A DNA stretch of 64,000 nt from Sphingobacterium bovisgrunnientis (GTDB lineage Bacteria; Bacteroidota; Bacteroidia; Sphingobacteriales; Sphingobacteriaceae): positions 173,331 to 237,330 of the forward strand of contig NZ_WUQY01000002.1 of the NCBI RefSeq assembly GCF_009829085.1, written 5' to 3'. The notes beneath the pieces are model-generated. The model searched no databases, was not told the origin of the DNA, and saw nothing but the letters and a program-made list of their open reading frames with translations. Both the position numbers and the translations under genes were made by a program. Each line of letters opens with the position of its first letter. Position 1 is the first letter of the stretch. Positions 54,844-63,363 of the stretch are shown one piece after another.

Positions 54844-56208
54844 ATGAGTCAATTTTTACAATTTAAATATTTTAATTTTCTGTCTATCTTTTCTGCATTA
54901 CTTCTTTTGGGTAGTTGTAATAAAGAGATTAGTATTTCTCTAGATGAAATAGACGAAAACATTGCTGTAACTTTCATTGACTCTTTCACTGTTAGTACAT
55001 CTGCTTATCAGCTAAACTATATGCCTGCCTCTGCTACTGGAGCGGTGTTAGTGGGTAAGGTTAATATCAATGATTTGGGATCGGTAAAATCATCTTCATA
55101 CTTAAAGCTATCACTTGATTCATACACCGATAATATTCCAGAGAATGCAGTGTTTGATTCCGTAAATGTTGTTTTGAAGCCAAATGCTTCAAAATATTAT
55201 TATGGTGATACTACGCAAAATCAACAAATTTCTATTCATAAAGTAACGCAAGAAATTGTCACTCAAAACATCCTAACCTCAATTGATAGCTATAATGCAC
55301 CAATTTATGTAACTGGACCTACTATTTTTGGAGACAAGAAATTCAATTACGAATCAAATGCACTGGGCACAACAACATTCAGACCATACGTTCGTTCAAT
55401 GGATACACTAAGTGTAAGAATTGATGACACTTTTGGTAAAGATATCTTTGATAAAATCAACACCAACGACTTTAATGTTAATAACCTAGAAGCTTTTCAA
55501 AGCTATTTAAAAGGTATTGTTATAGTTCCAGGTGAGAACAATACTGCAATGATTGGATTTAATGATACATTGAATATTCAAATCAATTATTCATACATTG
55601 GTTCTGATGGATTTAAAGTAACAGGTAAAAAAGTTATTGTAAATAGCTCTCCTAATTTTCAATTCAATAACATTGAATTCGATCGATCGGGAACGCCATT
55701 CGCTAATTTAAATGCTAATAATAGAGAATTAACATTTGAGCACACGGACAAAAAAGCTTACATACAATCTGGCTCTGGTCTAGTAACAAAAATAAAAATG
55801 CCATCGCTTAAAGAGTTTATGAGTAATGAAAACATAAGCGTTAATAAGGCAGAATTATTTGTTGAGACAGAATCTTTAAATTATGGTGCCTATTACGCTC
55901 CTTCGAGCTTAATGTTAATGGTGACTAACAAAAATGGTTTACCAATAAATTTTGTTCCAACACCATTTAGCACTACAATTCAACAGGCAGGATATATCGC
56001 AGGAAATGATGTGGGTGAAAATGGAAAATATGTATTTAACTTAATTGATTATTTGAAGAATATAAATTCAAATCAATATATTGATACTGACTTATTAATA
56101 ACAACTGTATCTCCAAGCATATTTAGCACTGTCAATACGGCTAAAATCGCAACGGAAAATGGAAAACCAAAGATTAAATTAAACATTGTATATACTAAAT
56201 TCAAATAA
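54844..56208 (+). CDS. DUF4270 family lipoprotein
   Basis: A 454-residue lipoprotein (lipobox LLGSC, Cys 25) of the Bacteroidetes-specific DUF4270 family. Typical blocks are FDSVNVVLKPNASKYYYGDTTQ (landmark near 100-120), QQISIHKVTQEI, and a long central beta-rich region with FNDTLNIQINYSY. The role of the family is unknown, and it is probably exposed on the cell surface. It is followed after 3 bp by a Kelch lipoprotein gene, a pairing seen in other Bacteroidetes from memory, so the products probably act together. Confidence 0.85.
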   Translation: MSQFLQFKYFNFLSIFSALLLLGSCNKEISISLDEIDENIAVTFIDSFTVSTSAYQLNYMPASATGAVLVGKVNINDLGSVKSSSYLKLSLDSYTDNIPENAVFDSVNVVLKPNASKYYYGDTTQNQQISIHKVTQEIVTQNILTSIDSYNAPIYVTGPTIFGDKKFNYESNALGTTTFRPYVRSMDTLSVRIDDTFGKDIFDKINTNDFNVNNLEAFQSYLKGIVIVPGENNTAMIGFNDTLNIQINYSYIGSDGFKVTGKKVIVNSSPNFQFNNIEFDRSGTPFANLNANNRELTFEHTDKKAYIQSGSGLVTKIKMPSLKEFMSNENISVNKAELFVETESLNYGAYYAPSSLMLMVTNKNGLPINFVPTPFSTTIQQAGYIAGNDVGENGKYVFNLIDYLKNINSNQYIDTDLLITTVSPSIFSTVNTAKIATENGKPKIKLNIVYTKFK

Positions 56209-56211
56209 TTT

Positions 56212-57207
56212 ATGAATAAGAAAAATTGGCTATGTATTGTTTTAGCCTGTGCTTTTACACTTTCAGCATTTAATTCTTGTAAAAAAGACGAAGACAACGA
56301 TAACACTACTGACAACGGTCCTACTGAATGGGTTAGAGCATCTGCTTTCGATGGTGACCCAAGAAGTAATGCTGCTTCATTTCAGATTGATAATAAAGGA
56401 TTTTTAGCTACTGGTATTTTAACAACAAATGAAAGAACGAAAGATGCATGGTCTTTCGAAAACAATGTGTGGAAACGTATTGCAGATTTCCCAGGTGCTG
56501 CTCGTAATGGTGCAGTAGGTTTTGCTATTGGTCAACACGGTTATGTAGGATTGGGTTATGATGGAACAGAAGTATTGAAAGATTTTTATAAATATAATCC
56601 TTCAACAAATACTTGGACTCAAATTGCTTCATTGCCAGCTAATGCTGAAGCACGCTATGGTGCTGTTGCATTTACATTAGGAAACCAAGCTTACGTTGGG
56701 TTAGGTGCCACTAAAACTCAAAAAACATTAAAAGATTTTTGGAAGTATGATGCAGCAGCTGACAAATGGGAACCTGTAGGATCAGAGTTCAAACAAAAAC
56801 GTGTAAACGCTTTTGCATTTGTTATTGGAAATAAAGCATATGTAGGTGGTGGTTTTGATAACAACCAATATCCTGAAGACTTCTATTCATTTGATGGTAC
56901 GAAATGGAGCGATGAAGCGCCTCTAAGGGATACTGACAACACGTATGATTTAACACGCCAAGGTGCTTCTGCATTTGTAATTGGTAATTTTGGATATGTA
57001 GTAGGTGGAAAGAAGAATGCTTCATTGAACACAGTATGGAAATATGATCCAGCTGCGAGAAAATGGGAAAGTAAACACCAAGCTCTTCCGCAAAACGCTA
57101 GAGATGGTGCTGTAACCTATTCAATTGGTGGTAAAGGATATTTAGCAACTGGTGCTAATGGTTCAATGAAATTTGACGACAACTGGGTATTTACTCCAGT
57201 TAGATAA
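56212..57207 (+). CDS. Kelch-repeat (galactose-oxidase-like propeller) lipoprotein
   Basis: A 331-residue lipoprotein (lipobox FNSC, Cys 23) with an acidic linker KKDEDNDN. It carries about six Kelch repeats with recurring GYVGLG, AYVGLG, AYVGGG, GYVVGG and GYLATG turns and W-Y-D blade endings, forming a beta-propeller. Galactose-oxidase catalytic residues (Cys-Tyr radical, copper ligands) are not evident, so it is more likely a binding scaffold than an oxidase. It is translationally close to DUF4270 (3 bp gap) and ends in a strong terminator. Confidence 0.85.
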   Translation: MNKKNWLCIVLACAFTLSAFNSCKKDEDNDNTTDNGPTEWVRASAFDGDPRSNAASFQIDNKGFLATGILTTNERTKDAWSFENNVWKRIADFPGAARNGAVGFAIGQHGYVGLGYDGTEVLKDFYKYNPSTNTWTQIASLPANAEARYGAVAFTLGNQAYVGLGATKTQKTLKDFWKYDAAADKWEPVGSEFKQKRVNAFAFVIGNKAYVGGGFDNNQYPEDFYSFDGTKWSDEAPLRDTDNTYDLTRQGASAFVIGNFGYVVGGKKNASLNTVWKYDPAARKWESKHQALPQNARDGAVTYSIGGKGYLATGANGSMKFDDNWVFTPVR

Positions 57208-57228
57208 TCTATAAAATTTAAGAATATG

Positions 57229-57262
57229 AAAAGGCTTTGCATTCAGTTGCAAAGCCTTTTTT
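57229..57262 (+). terminator. Terminator of the DUF4270-Kelch operon
   Basis: A perfect 13-bp stem (57229-57241 with 57248-57260), a 6-nt loop and a T-run. Confidence 0.9.
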
Positions 57263-57288
57263 AATATATTATTGAATATATTTTTATA

Positions 57289-57319
57289 AAAAAAATGGAA
57301 CATAATTAATATGTTCCAT
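57289..57319 (-). terminator. Terminator of gltX
   Basis: A perfect 10-bp stem (57295-57304 with 57310-57319) and a 5-nt loop is followed on the minus strand by a run of eight T. Confidence 0.9.
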
Positions 57320-57346
57320 CCTTTTAGATAGTATCTAAATATTATT

Positions 57347-58867
57347 CTATTTAAATAACTCCAAAGCTCTCTTGATACGCGAAACCACTTGTTCTTTTCC
57401 TAATAATTCAGTGATTAAAAAGACATCAGGACCAAACTTACCTCCTACTAACATTATACGATATGGCATCATCAATTCACCGATTTTCATCCCAGATTCA
57501 GCAACTTTACCCTTGAAGAATGGATCTAATGATACAGCTGTCCAATCCGTTTGATTTTCAAATTCTGAAATAATATTTTCAAAAAATGCTGTCTTATCTG
57601 CATTCCACTTAGGTTTCACTGCGTCGACATCGTATTGTGTTGGCTCTTCAAAGAAAAATGATGCTTGACCCCAAAAGTCCGATACGTAAGTTAATCTTTC
57701 TTTTACAGCTGTCAATACGGTAGTTAAATATGCTTCATCTATAGTAGAAACATTATTTTGTGTTAAGACTTCCTGGATTTGAGGCAACAATTCCGCATTA
57801 TCCGCTTTCTTAATCCACTCGTGGTTGAACCATTTTGCCTTCTCAAAATCAAACTTAGCTCCGCTCTTACTAATGCGATCTACTGAGAATTTCGAAATTA
57901 GTTCTTCAATTGAAAATAATTCTTGCTCGGTCCCATCGTTCCATCCCAAAACACCTAGCATATTTACAAATGCTTCTGGCAAGAATCCCAATTCACGGAA
58001 ACCTTTGGTCAAATCTCCTGATTTAGGGTCTGTCCAATTCATCGCATACACAGGGAATCCCAAACGATCGCCATCACGCTTACTTAATTTACCATTTCCA
58101 TCAGGTTTCAATATCAACGGCAAATGCGCCCATTGCGGTTCTTGATCTTTCCATCCTAAGTATTCCCACAACAACAAATGTACTGGAGCAGAAGGCAACC
58201 ATTCTTCTCCTCGGAAAATATGAGAAATCTCCATAGCCTTATCATCAACAACGACAGCTAAGTGATACGTTGGCATCCCATCAGCCTTTAATAATACTTT
58301 GTCGTCAATCAATTTAGTCTCAAAAGAAACACGACCACGAATCATATCATCAAAAGAAACTACTTCGTCTTCTGGCATCTTGATACGAATCGTATGAGGT
58401 GTGCCCACATCCAACAAAGCCTTTGTTTCTTCAGCCGAAAGACTCAAAGAATTACGCAAGCTCATTCTGTTTTCGTGTGAATACCTAAAATTAGGATATA
58501 ATTGACGCTGCGCATCTAATTCCTCCGCAGTATCAAAAGCATAATAAGCATGTCCATTAGCTACCAATTGCTCAGCATACTGACGATAGGAAGGTTTGCG
58601 TTCACTTTGGCGATATGGTCCGAATGCACCAGGCTGTGACGGGCTTTCATCAGGTGAAATACCACACCAAGCAAGACACTCGTTAATATATTCTTCAGCA
58701 CCAGCCACAAAACGTGTCTGATCAGTATCTTCAATTCTTAAAATAAATTCACCTTGGTGATGTCTAGCAAATAAATAATTGAACAAGGCAGTTCTTACAC
58801 CACCCAAATGCAATCCTCCTGTAGGACTCGGTGCGAAACGCACTCTTACTTTTTGTTGTGAACTCAT
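57347..58867 (-). CDS. gltX: Glutamyl-tRNA synthetase
   Basis: Cytosolic class I aminoacyl-tRNA synthetase that charges tRNA-Glu. The 506 residues include FAPSPTGGLHLGGVRTALFN, in which HLGG (20-23) is the HIGH motif, and KLSKRDGD near 262 is the KMSKS motif. The anticodon-binding helical domain fills the C-terminal third (about 330-506). The start at 58867 is fixed by the usual position of the HIGH motif. It is a single-gene unit flanked by its own terminator, divergent from the histidine kinase operon. Confidence 0.98.
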   Translation of the reverse strand: MSSQQKVRVRFAPSPTGGLHLGGVRTALFNYLFARHHQGEFILRIEDTDQTRFVAGAEEYINECLAWCGISPDESPSQPGAFGPYRQSERKPSYRQYAEQLVANGHAYYAFDTAEELDAQRQLYPNFRYSHENRMSLRNSLSLSAEETKALLDVGTPHTIRIKMPEDEVVSFDDMIRGRVSFETKLIDDKVLLKADGMPTYHLAVVVDDKAMEISHIFRGEEWLPSAPVHLLLWEYLGWKDQEPQWAHLPLILKPDGNGKLSKRDGDRLGFPVYAMNWTDPKSGDLTKGFRELGFLPEAFVNMLGVLGWNDGTEQELFSIEELISKFSVDRISKSGAKFDFEKAKWFNHEWIKKADNAELLPQIQEVLTQNNVSTIDEAYLTTVLTAVKERLTYVSDFWGQASFFFEEPTQYDVDAVKPKWNADKTAFFENIISEFENQTDWTAVSLDPFFKGKVAESGMKIGELMMPYRIMLVGGKFGPDVFLITELLGKEQVVSRIKRALELFK

Positions 58868-58981
58868 TCCACAAAATTACTTATTTATCATTTAATAAAT
58901 GAATTAGAACTACCCTAGCAAGTCAAATAAACTTAAAATGTTGAATAAAATACTTATTTTGTAATAGATTTTAAATCTGGC

Positions 58982-60208
58982 ATGAACCCATATCAATACA
59001 ATTCAAAACAAGCCTGGAAAATACTGTTGCTGCTCTTTGCCGCTGTGATCGGAATCGCATCGTTATTGTATAGCAATTATTTAGTCAAGAGTCTTTCTAA
59101 ATCCGAACGAACTAAAGCTGAGGTTTGGGCAATGAGTACACGAAGTATTATGACAATGCCCGATGTCGATGATGAGTTTATCAGTTTCGTGTATGCAGTA
59201 CGAGATAGCCTTACTTTACCAGCTATTATAACTGATGAAAAAGATAATATCATCTTTTGGCGTGATTTAGATTCTACCAAAACTAATATACATTTAGAAG
59301 ACTCCTTAAAGACTAATGTGGTTTATGACCCTCATTATTTCCAAAAAGAGTTAAATGATATGAAACGCGCTCATGCCCCTATTCATTTGACTTTAGAAAA
59401 CGGCGAAAAATGGTCAGTCTATTATCATGAATCCAAAGCTTTACGGAATCTTCGCATATTCCCCTATATACAACTATCTCTAATCGCTATTTTCTTAATA
59501 TTCGCATATTATGTGTTCAATTCGATACGTAAATCCGAGCAAAACTTAGTCTGGGTGGGAATGGCAAAAGAGGCTGCGCATCAATTAGGGACTCCTATAT
59601 CTTCTTTGATGGGTTGGATTGAACTTATCAAAATGAAATTCGATGCAGAAGATGACCAAGTTGTCAACGAAATGGAAAGAGATGTTACCCGCTTGGAAAT
59701 TGTTGCCGATCGATTTTCCAAAATAGGGTCCAGACCAATTCTTACCAACCATAACGTTTACGAGGTAATAGATAACTTTGTGCAATATTTTAAAATACGC
59801 ACAAGTGAAAAAATAACATTTCAACTTACAGGTGACAACCATGTAGAAGCAAAAATGAATGTGCCATTATTTGATTGGATCATCGAAAATCTACTTAAAA
59901 ATGCTGTCAATGCCATTGATACCGAAGGAAATATAACTATTGATATTAAAGAAAATATTGCGAAAGAGGAAATTTTTATTGACATTAGTGATACTGGTAA
60001 AGGAATACCGAAATCAAATTTTGAAGCAATTTTCCAACCTGGATTTACCACTAGACAACGTGGATGGGGTCTAGGGCTTAGTTTGACCAAAAGAATGGTG
60101 CGCTACCATAGAGGCCATATTTTTGTGAAAGAATCCGAAATCGGAAAAGGCACGACATTTAGAATAATACTTAAAAGTAATTTAAATTATGAACCTACTC
60201 AAGTCTGA
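58982..60208 (+). CDS. Membrane sensor histidine kinase
   Basis: A 408-residue sensor kinase with two membrane helices (about 12-32 and 161-180) around a periplasmic domain of about 128 residues (DEKDNIIFWRDLD). The DHp helix has the phospho-accepting H200 in MAKEAAHQLGTPISSLMGW. The ATPase domain carries the N-box IENLLKNAVNAI near 300, DTGKGIP near 345 and GWGLGLSLTKRMV near 365. No HAMP domain is evident, and no response regulator lies nearby, so its partner is elsewhere. The gene overlaps the following DinB gene by 20 bp, implying co-expression. Confidence 0.92.
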   Translation: MNPYQYNSKQAWKILLLLFAAVIGIASLLYSNYLVKSLSKSERTKAEVWAMSTRSIMTMPDVDDEFISFVYAVRDSLTLPAIITDEKDNIIFWRDLDSTKTNIHLEDSLKTNVVYDPHYFQKELNDMKRAHAPIHLTLENGEKWSVYYHESKALRNLRIFPYIQLSLIAIFLIFAYYVFNSIRKSEQNLVWVGMAKEAAHQLGTPISSLMGWIELIKMKFDAEDDQVVNEMERDVTRLEIVADRFSKIGSRPILTNHNVYEVIDNFVQYFKIRTSEKITFQLTGDNHVEAKMNVPLFDWIIENLLKNAVNAIDTEGNITIDIKENIAKEEIFIDISDTGKGIPKSNFEAIFQPGFTTRQRGWGLGLSLTKRMVRYHRGHIFVKESEIGKGTTFRIILKSNLNYEPTQV

Positions 60209-60707
60209 CGATTATCCAGCTATTTACGAAGATTATATTGAAAATGTACATGGTGATGTACTAGAAGAACTCAAGAACCAACTTGAATCATTCCCAACAT
60301 TCATCACTAATATTCCAAAAGAAAAAGAACTATACAGTTATGCTGAGGGTAAATGGACAGTAAAAGAAATTCTCTGCCATATCATTGATACCGAACGTGT
60401 GATGTCCTATAGAGCATTGCGTTTCGCGCGAAATGATATGACAGCTTTGGCTTCTTTTGAACAAGACGAATTCGTCACTTTTGGAAGGCACAATGAACGG
60501 GAAATGGAAAGCATTATTGAAGAATTTGTTAATTTACGTCGTGCAAATATTGCTTTATTCAAAACATTCAACGAAACTGAGCTTTCGCGCAAAGGTATGG
60601 CGTCTGACAGATTAATTAGCGTTTTAGCTTTTATTTATGTTATTGCTGGACATTTAAATCACCATAAATTCATTCTGCAACAAAAATATCTTAATGAAAA
60701 ATCATGA
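60189..60707 (+). CDS. DinB family protein (putative metal-dependent hydrolase/transferase)
   Basis: A 172-residue four-helix-bundle protein of the DinB/DUF664 superfamily. Likely metal-ligand histidines are in LCHIIDTERVM (near 58) and AGHLNHHKFIL (near 156-161), with the motif YSYAEGKWTVKEIL before the first. The family includes thiol-dependent transferases; the actual reaction here is unknown. Its ATG lies 20 bp inside the kinase gene and its stop overlaps the next ATG by 4 bp, so the three genes are translationally coupled. Confidence 0.88.
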   Translation: MNLLKSDDYPAIYEDYIENVHGDVLEELKNQLESFPTFITNIPKEKELYSYAEGKWTVKEILCHIIDTERVMSYRALRFARNDMTALASFEQDEFVTFGRHNEREMESIIEEFVNLRRANIALFKTFNETELSRKGMASDRLISVLAFIYVIAGHLNHHKFILQQKYLNEKS

Positions 60708-61126
60708 TTTGGAGCAAGGAACATCAATTAGAAGACATTAATGTGTTGTTTTCTCGCTATATGACAGGTTTTTTGGATATCAGAGCTAGCAAGATTACAC
60801 CAGAATCACTACATGCAAGTATGCCTATAACTGAAAAAGTATTGCAGCCCTACGGTATATTGCATGGCGGTGCATCGGTGGTCTTAGCGGAATCGGTCGG
60901 AAGTGTTGCCTCCGCATTAATTATTAATACAGATACGCACAATGCTGTTGGGCTAGAAGTCAACGCGAATCACCTTCGACCAGGCAAATTAGGCCGTAAT
61001 TTGGAAGCGAATTGTACTCCAATTCATATTGGTCGAAGCACACATGTGTGGGATATAAAAATTCTGGATGAGAAAAATCGCCTAATATGTATATCGCGGT
61101 TAACAGTAGCAATTGTAAAAAAATAG
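60704..61126 (+). CDS. Hotdog-fold thioesterase (PaaI/MenI-like)
   Basis: Cytosolic acyl-CoA thioesterase of 140 residues. The hotdog core YGILHGGASVVLAESVGSVAS holds the catalytic acid E in the family position, and GLEVNANHLRPG supports the CoA-binding side. Members hydrolyse phenylacetyl-CoA-type or DHNA-CoA substrates; DHNA-CoA (menaquinone synthesis) is plausible for a Bacteroidetes species but not shown. It overlaps the DinB stop by 4 bp and ends the operon, with a strong terminator 84 bp downstream. Confidence 0.9.
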   Translation: MIWSKEHQLEDINVLFSRYMTGFLDIRASKITPESLHASMPITEKVLQPYGILHGGASVVLAESVGSVASALIINTDTHNAVGLEVNANHLRPGKLGRNLEANCTPIHIGRSTHVWDIKILDEKNRLICISRLTVAIVKK

Positions 61127-61209
61127 ATATATGTTAAAACTTTTTACATGCTGCATTGTTAAGGATTTAAGTACCATTCATTTGGTAATATGATACGGTT
61201 TAGGTTTTT

Positions 61210-61242
61210 AGAGCGACTTCGCCCCACGAAGTCGCTCTTTTA
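61210..61242 (+). terminator. Terminator of the kinase-DinB-thioesterase operon
   Basis: A perfect 12-bp GC-rich stem (61210-61221 with 61227-61238), a 5-nt loop and four T. The rest of 61127-61416 is AT-rich leader for the next gene, with only an imperfect -7 box (TGACTTTG). Confidence 0.9.
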
Positions 61243-61416
61243 TTAAACATTTATTATAAAATTTAAAAAGAACAACCGTTTGATTGAATATTTTTTTTTC
61301 TGTAATCCATTAAATTTTATTAGTCTTGTAATAGAAACTTGACTTTGTAAACCGTGAAATAATCATATTACCTGAACAAGAAGTTTCAAAAACAATTAAG
61401 TAAATAAATTTATAGT

Positions 61417-62727
61417 ATGTCTTCAACATCTTCCTCTAGCGCCTTAGGAAATGCGCCACAAAAGACGGCCTTCTTGCCTATGGCAATTTGTTGTCTTCTT
61501 TTTTTCATTTTAGGATTTTTTACGTGGGCAAATGGTGCCCTTATTCCGTTTGTTAAATTAGCATTCAGTCTAGATTCTGATTTGCAAGCTTTTTTTGTAT
61601 TGTTTGCATCTTATATTGCGTACTTCTTCTTAGCCTTACCTAGCTCTTGGATTATAAAAAAGACAGGCTTCGAAAATGGTCTTATTTTAAGTTTAATTTT
61701 ATTAGGTGTTGGTTCCCTAATTTTTATACCAGCAGCTCACCAAGGAAGCTACAATTTATTTTTGCTTGGTATTTTTGTACAAGGTTCTGCTATGGCTTTA
61801 ATGCAAACTGCAGTGAACCCTTATTTAAGTATTATTGGACCAATTGATAGTGCTGCACAGCGTATCGCAATCGCTGGCGTATTTAATAAAGGTGCTGGAA
61901 TCATTGTTCCTTTTATTTTAGGAGGTATATTATTAAAAGGTTCAGCAGAGATCTCTGCAAAGATTCAAACTTTACCAGAAGGAGCCGAGAAAGATGCCTT
62001 GTTTGATTCATTATTAAGCCGTGTAGACACATTATATATCATTTTAGCTGTCGTAGTTTGTTTGTTTGCTCTTGTAATCAAATTGGTTAAAATGCCACCA
62101 GTTGATGTAGATAAAGAAGATGAAGCAGAGCTAGCAGCAAGCCCTGCTGACAAAAAGAAAAGTATCTTTGACTTCCCACACTTATTCTTAGGTTCATTAG
62201 CAATTTTCGCAACTGTAGCTGTAGAAGTAATGGCTGGTGATATCATAGGTACATATGGACATCAGTTGAGTCTACCAGAATTTTTCGTTAAATATGGTAC
62301 TGCATTTACTCTTGCATGCATGCTTTTAGGTTATTTCATTGGTATCGTAGCAATTCCTAAATATGTATCACAACAATATGCTTTACGCATATGTACTTTC
62401 GTAGGTATTGGGTTAACTGTATTCTCGGTATTCACCACTGGATTGACATCATACATTGCATTAGCTTTATTAGGTGTTGCCAATGCATTATTGTGGCCTG
62501 CTATTTTCCCTCTTGGAATTAAAGGCTTGGGTAGATTTACGAAAACGGCCTCTGCTGTGATGGTCATGGGTATTGCAGGTGGTGCTATTTGGCCTTTGCT
62601 TTACGGATTTTTGAAAGATACAGTAGGAATGAATTTCCAAATGGCATTCTTAGTAGCGATGGTTCCACCGTATTTGTACATTTTATACTTTGCAACTTGG
62701 GGACATAAGGTTGGTAAAAAAGCCTAA
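61417..62727 (+). CDS. Sugar MFS transporter (FucP/GluP-like)
   Basis: Inner-membrane H+-coupled sugar importer of 436 residues with 12 hydrophobic helices. The family start FLGFFTWANGALIPFVKLAF lies near 30-49. The hallmark GSAMALMQTAVNPYLSIIGP (about 121-140) and the pairing AQRIAIAGVFNKGAG identify the fucose/glucose/galactose permease group. Bacteroidetes members also include GlcNAc permeases (NagP type), which would fit the amino-sugar theme, but the substrate is not readable. It ends at a shared bidirectional terminator opposite the 5-formyl-THF cyclo-ligase gene. Confidence 0.9.
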   Translation: MSSTSSSSALGNAPQKTAFLPMAICCLLFFILGFFTWANGALIPFVKLAFSLDSDLQAFFVLFASYIAYFFLALPSSWIIKKTGFENGLILSLILLGVGSLIFIPAAHQGSYNLFLLGIFVQGSAMALMQTAVNPYLSIIGPIDSAAQRIAIAGVFNKGAGIIVPFILGGILLKGSAEISAKIQTLPEGAEKDALFDSLLSRVDTLYIILAVVVCLFALVIKLVKMPPVDVDKEDEAELAASPADKKKSIFDFPHLFLGSLAIFATVAVEVMAGDIIGTYGHQLSLPEFFVKYGTAFTLACMLLGYFIGIVAIPKYVSQQYALRICTFVGIGLTVFSVFTTGLTSYIALALLGVANALLWPAIFPLGIKGLGRFTKTASAVMVMGIAGGAIWPLLYGFLKDTVGMNFQMAFLVAMVPPYLYILYFATWGHKVGKKA

Positions 62728-62743
62728 ATATCCTTATATATAG

Positions 62744-62778
62744 AAATGCCTTAGAAAATAAAATCTAAGGCATTTTTT
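62744..62778. terminator. Bidirectional terminator between the MFS and 5-FCL genes
   Basis: A perfect 12-bp stem (62744-62755 with 62764-62775), an 8-nt loop and T-runs usable from both sides. The stop codon of the minus-strand gene touches it. Confidence 0.85.
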
Positions 62779-63349
62779 AGGAAAAAGTATAAACCTTATT
62801 AGGCGTTATACAACCATTCAGTTTAACATCCCACTCTCCTACATCTGTAATCTCCTCTACAGGCTCAAAATAACTAATTCCATAGCATTTCACGTCTGCT
62901 CTACATTTAGCTAAGAAGCGGTCGTAAAAGCCTTTTCCGTATCCAACTCTATTACCATCAATATCAACTACTAGTAACGGCACTAAGACAAAATCAATTT
63001 TCTCTTCCTCTACCAGTTCACCATTCATTGGCTCCAGAATTCCCCAATTATTTTCTGCTAGAACTGTTAAATTATTCAGCACATAATTATGCATTTCTCC
63101 TGTGCTAAAATCAGATTTCGATATAACTAAATTCATTTCTGGATAATATTTACTTAACCAAGTAATAAACTCTGCTGTATCGGGTTCGTTAAATTTCTGC
63201 ATAGACAAATACACATGGATATAATTATACAGCGACCAATCGAAGTGTTTTAAATGCTCAAATATTTGTTGATCAAAAGAAGCTTTTTCTTCTAAATTCA
63301 ATGCATTCCGACGCTGTTTGTATTCTTTGCGCAATTGGTCTTTTGTCAT
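62777..63349 (-). CDS. 5-formyltetrahydrofolate cyclo-ligase
   Basis: Cytosolic ATP-dependent enzyme turning 5-formyl-THF into 5,10-methenyl-THF in one-carbon metabolism. At 190 residues it is full length. The N-terminal KDQLRKEYKQRRNAL and the C-terminal signature VDIDGNRVGYGKGFYDRFL (near 128-146) define the family. The ATG at 63349 lies only 14 bp beyond the stop of the tnpB gene. The transposon has therefore landed directly before this gene and may have replaced or displaced its native promoter. Confidence 0.95.
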   Translation of the reverse strand: MTKDQLRKEYKQRRNALNLEEKASFDQQIFEHLKHFDWSLYNYIHVYLSMQKFNEPDTAEFITWLSKYYPEMNLVISKSDFSTGEMHNYVLNNLTVLAENNWGILEPMNGELVEEEKIDFVLVPLLVVDIDGNRVGYGKGFYDRFLAKCRADVKCYGISYFEPVEEITDVGEWDVKLNGCITPNKVYTFS

Positions 63350-63363
63350 ATCAGCTCAGTGAA

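Noticed and set aside
56212..57207. Galactose oxidase enzyme call for the Kelch protein
   Set aside because: Kelch repeats alone do not show the copper/Cys-Tyr site; a scaffold role is safer.
58872..58879. TAATTTTG box just before gltX as its promoter
   Set aside because: It would start transcription at or inside the start codon and has no -33 box; probably chance.
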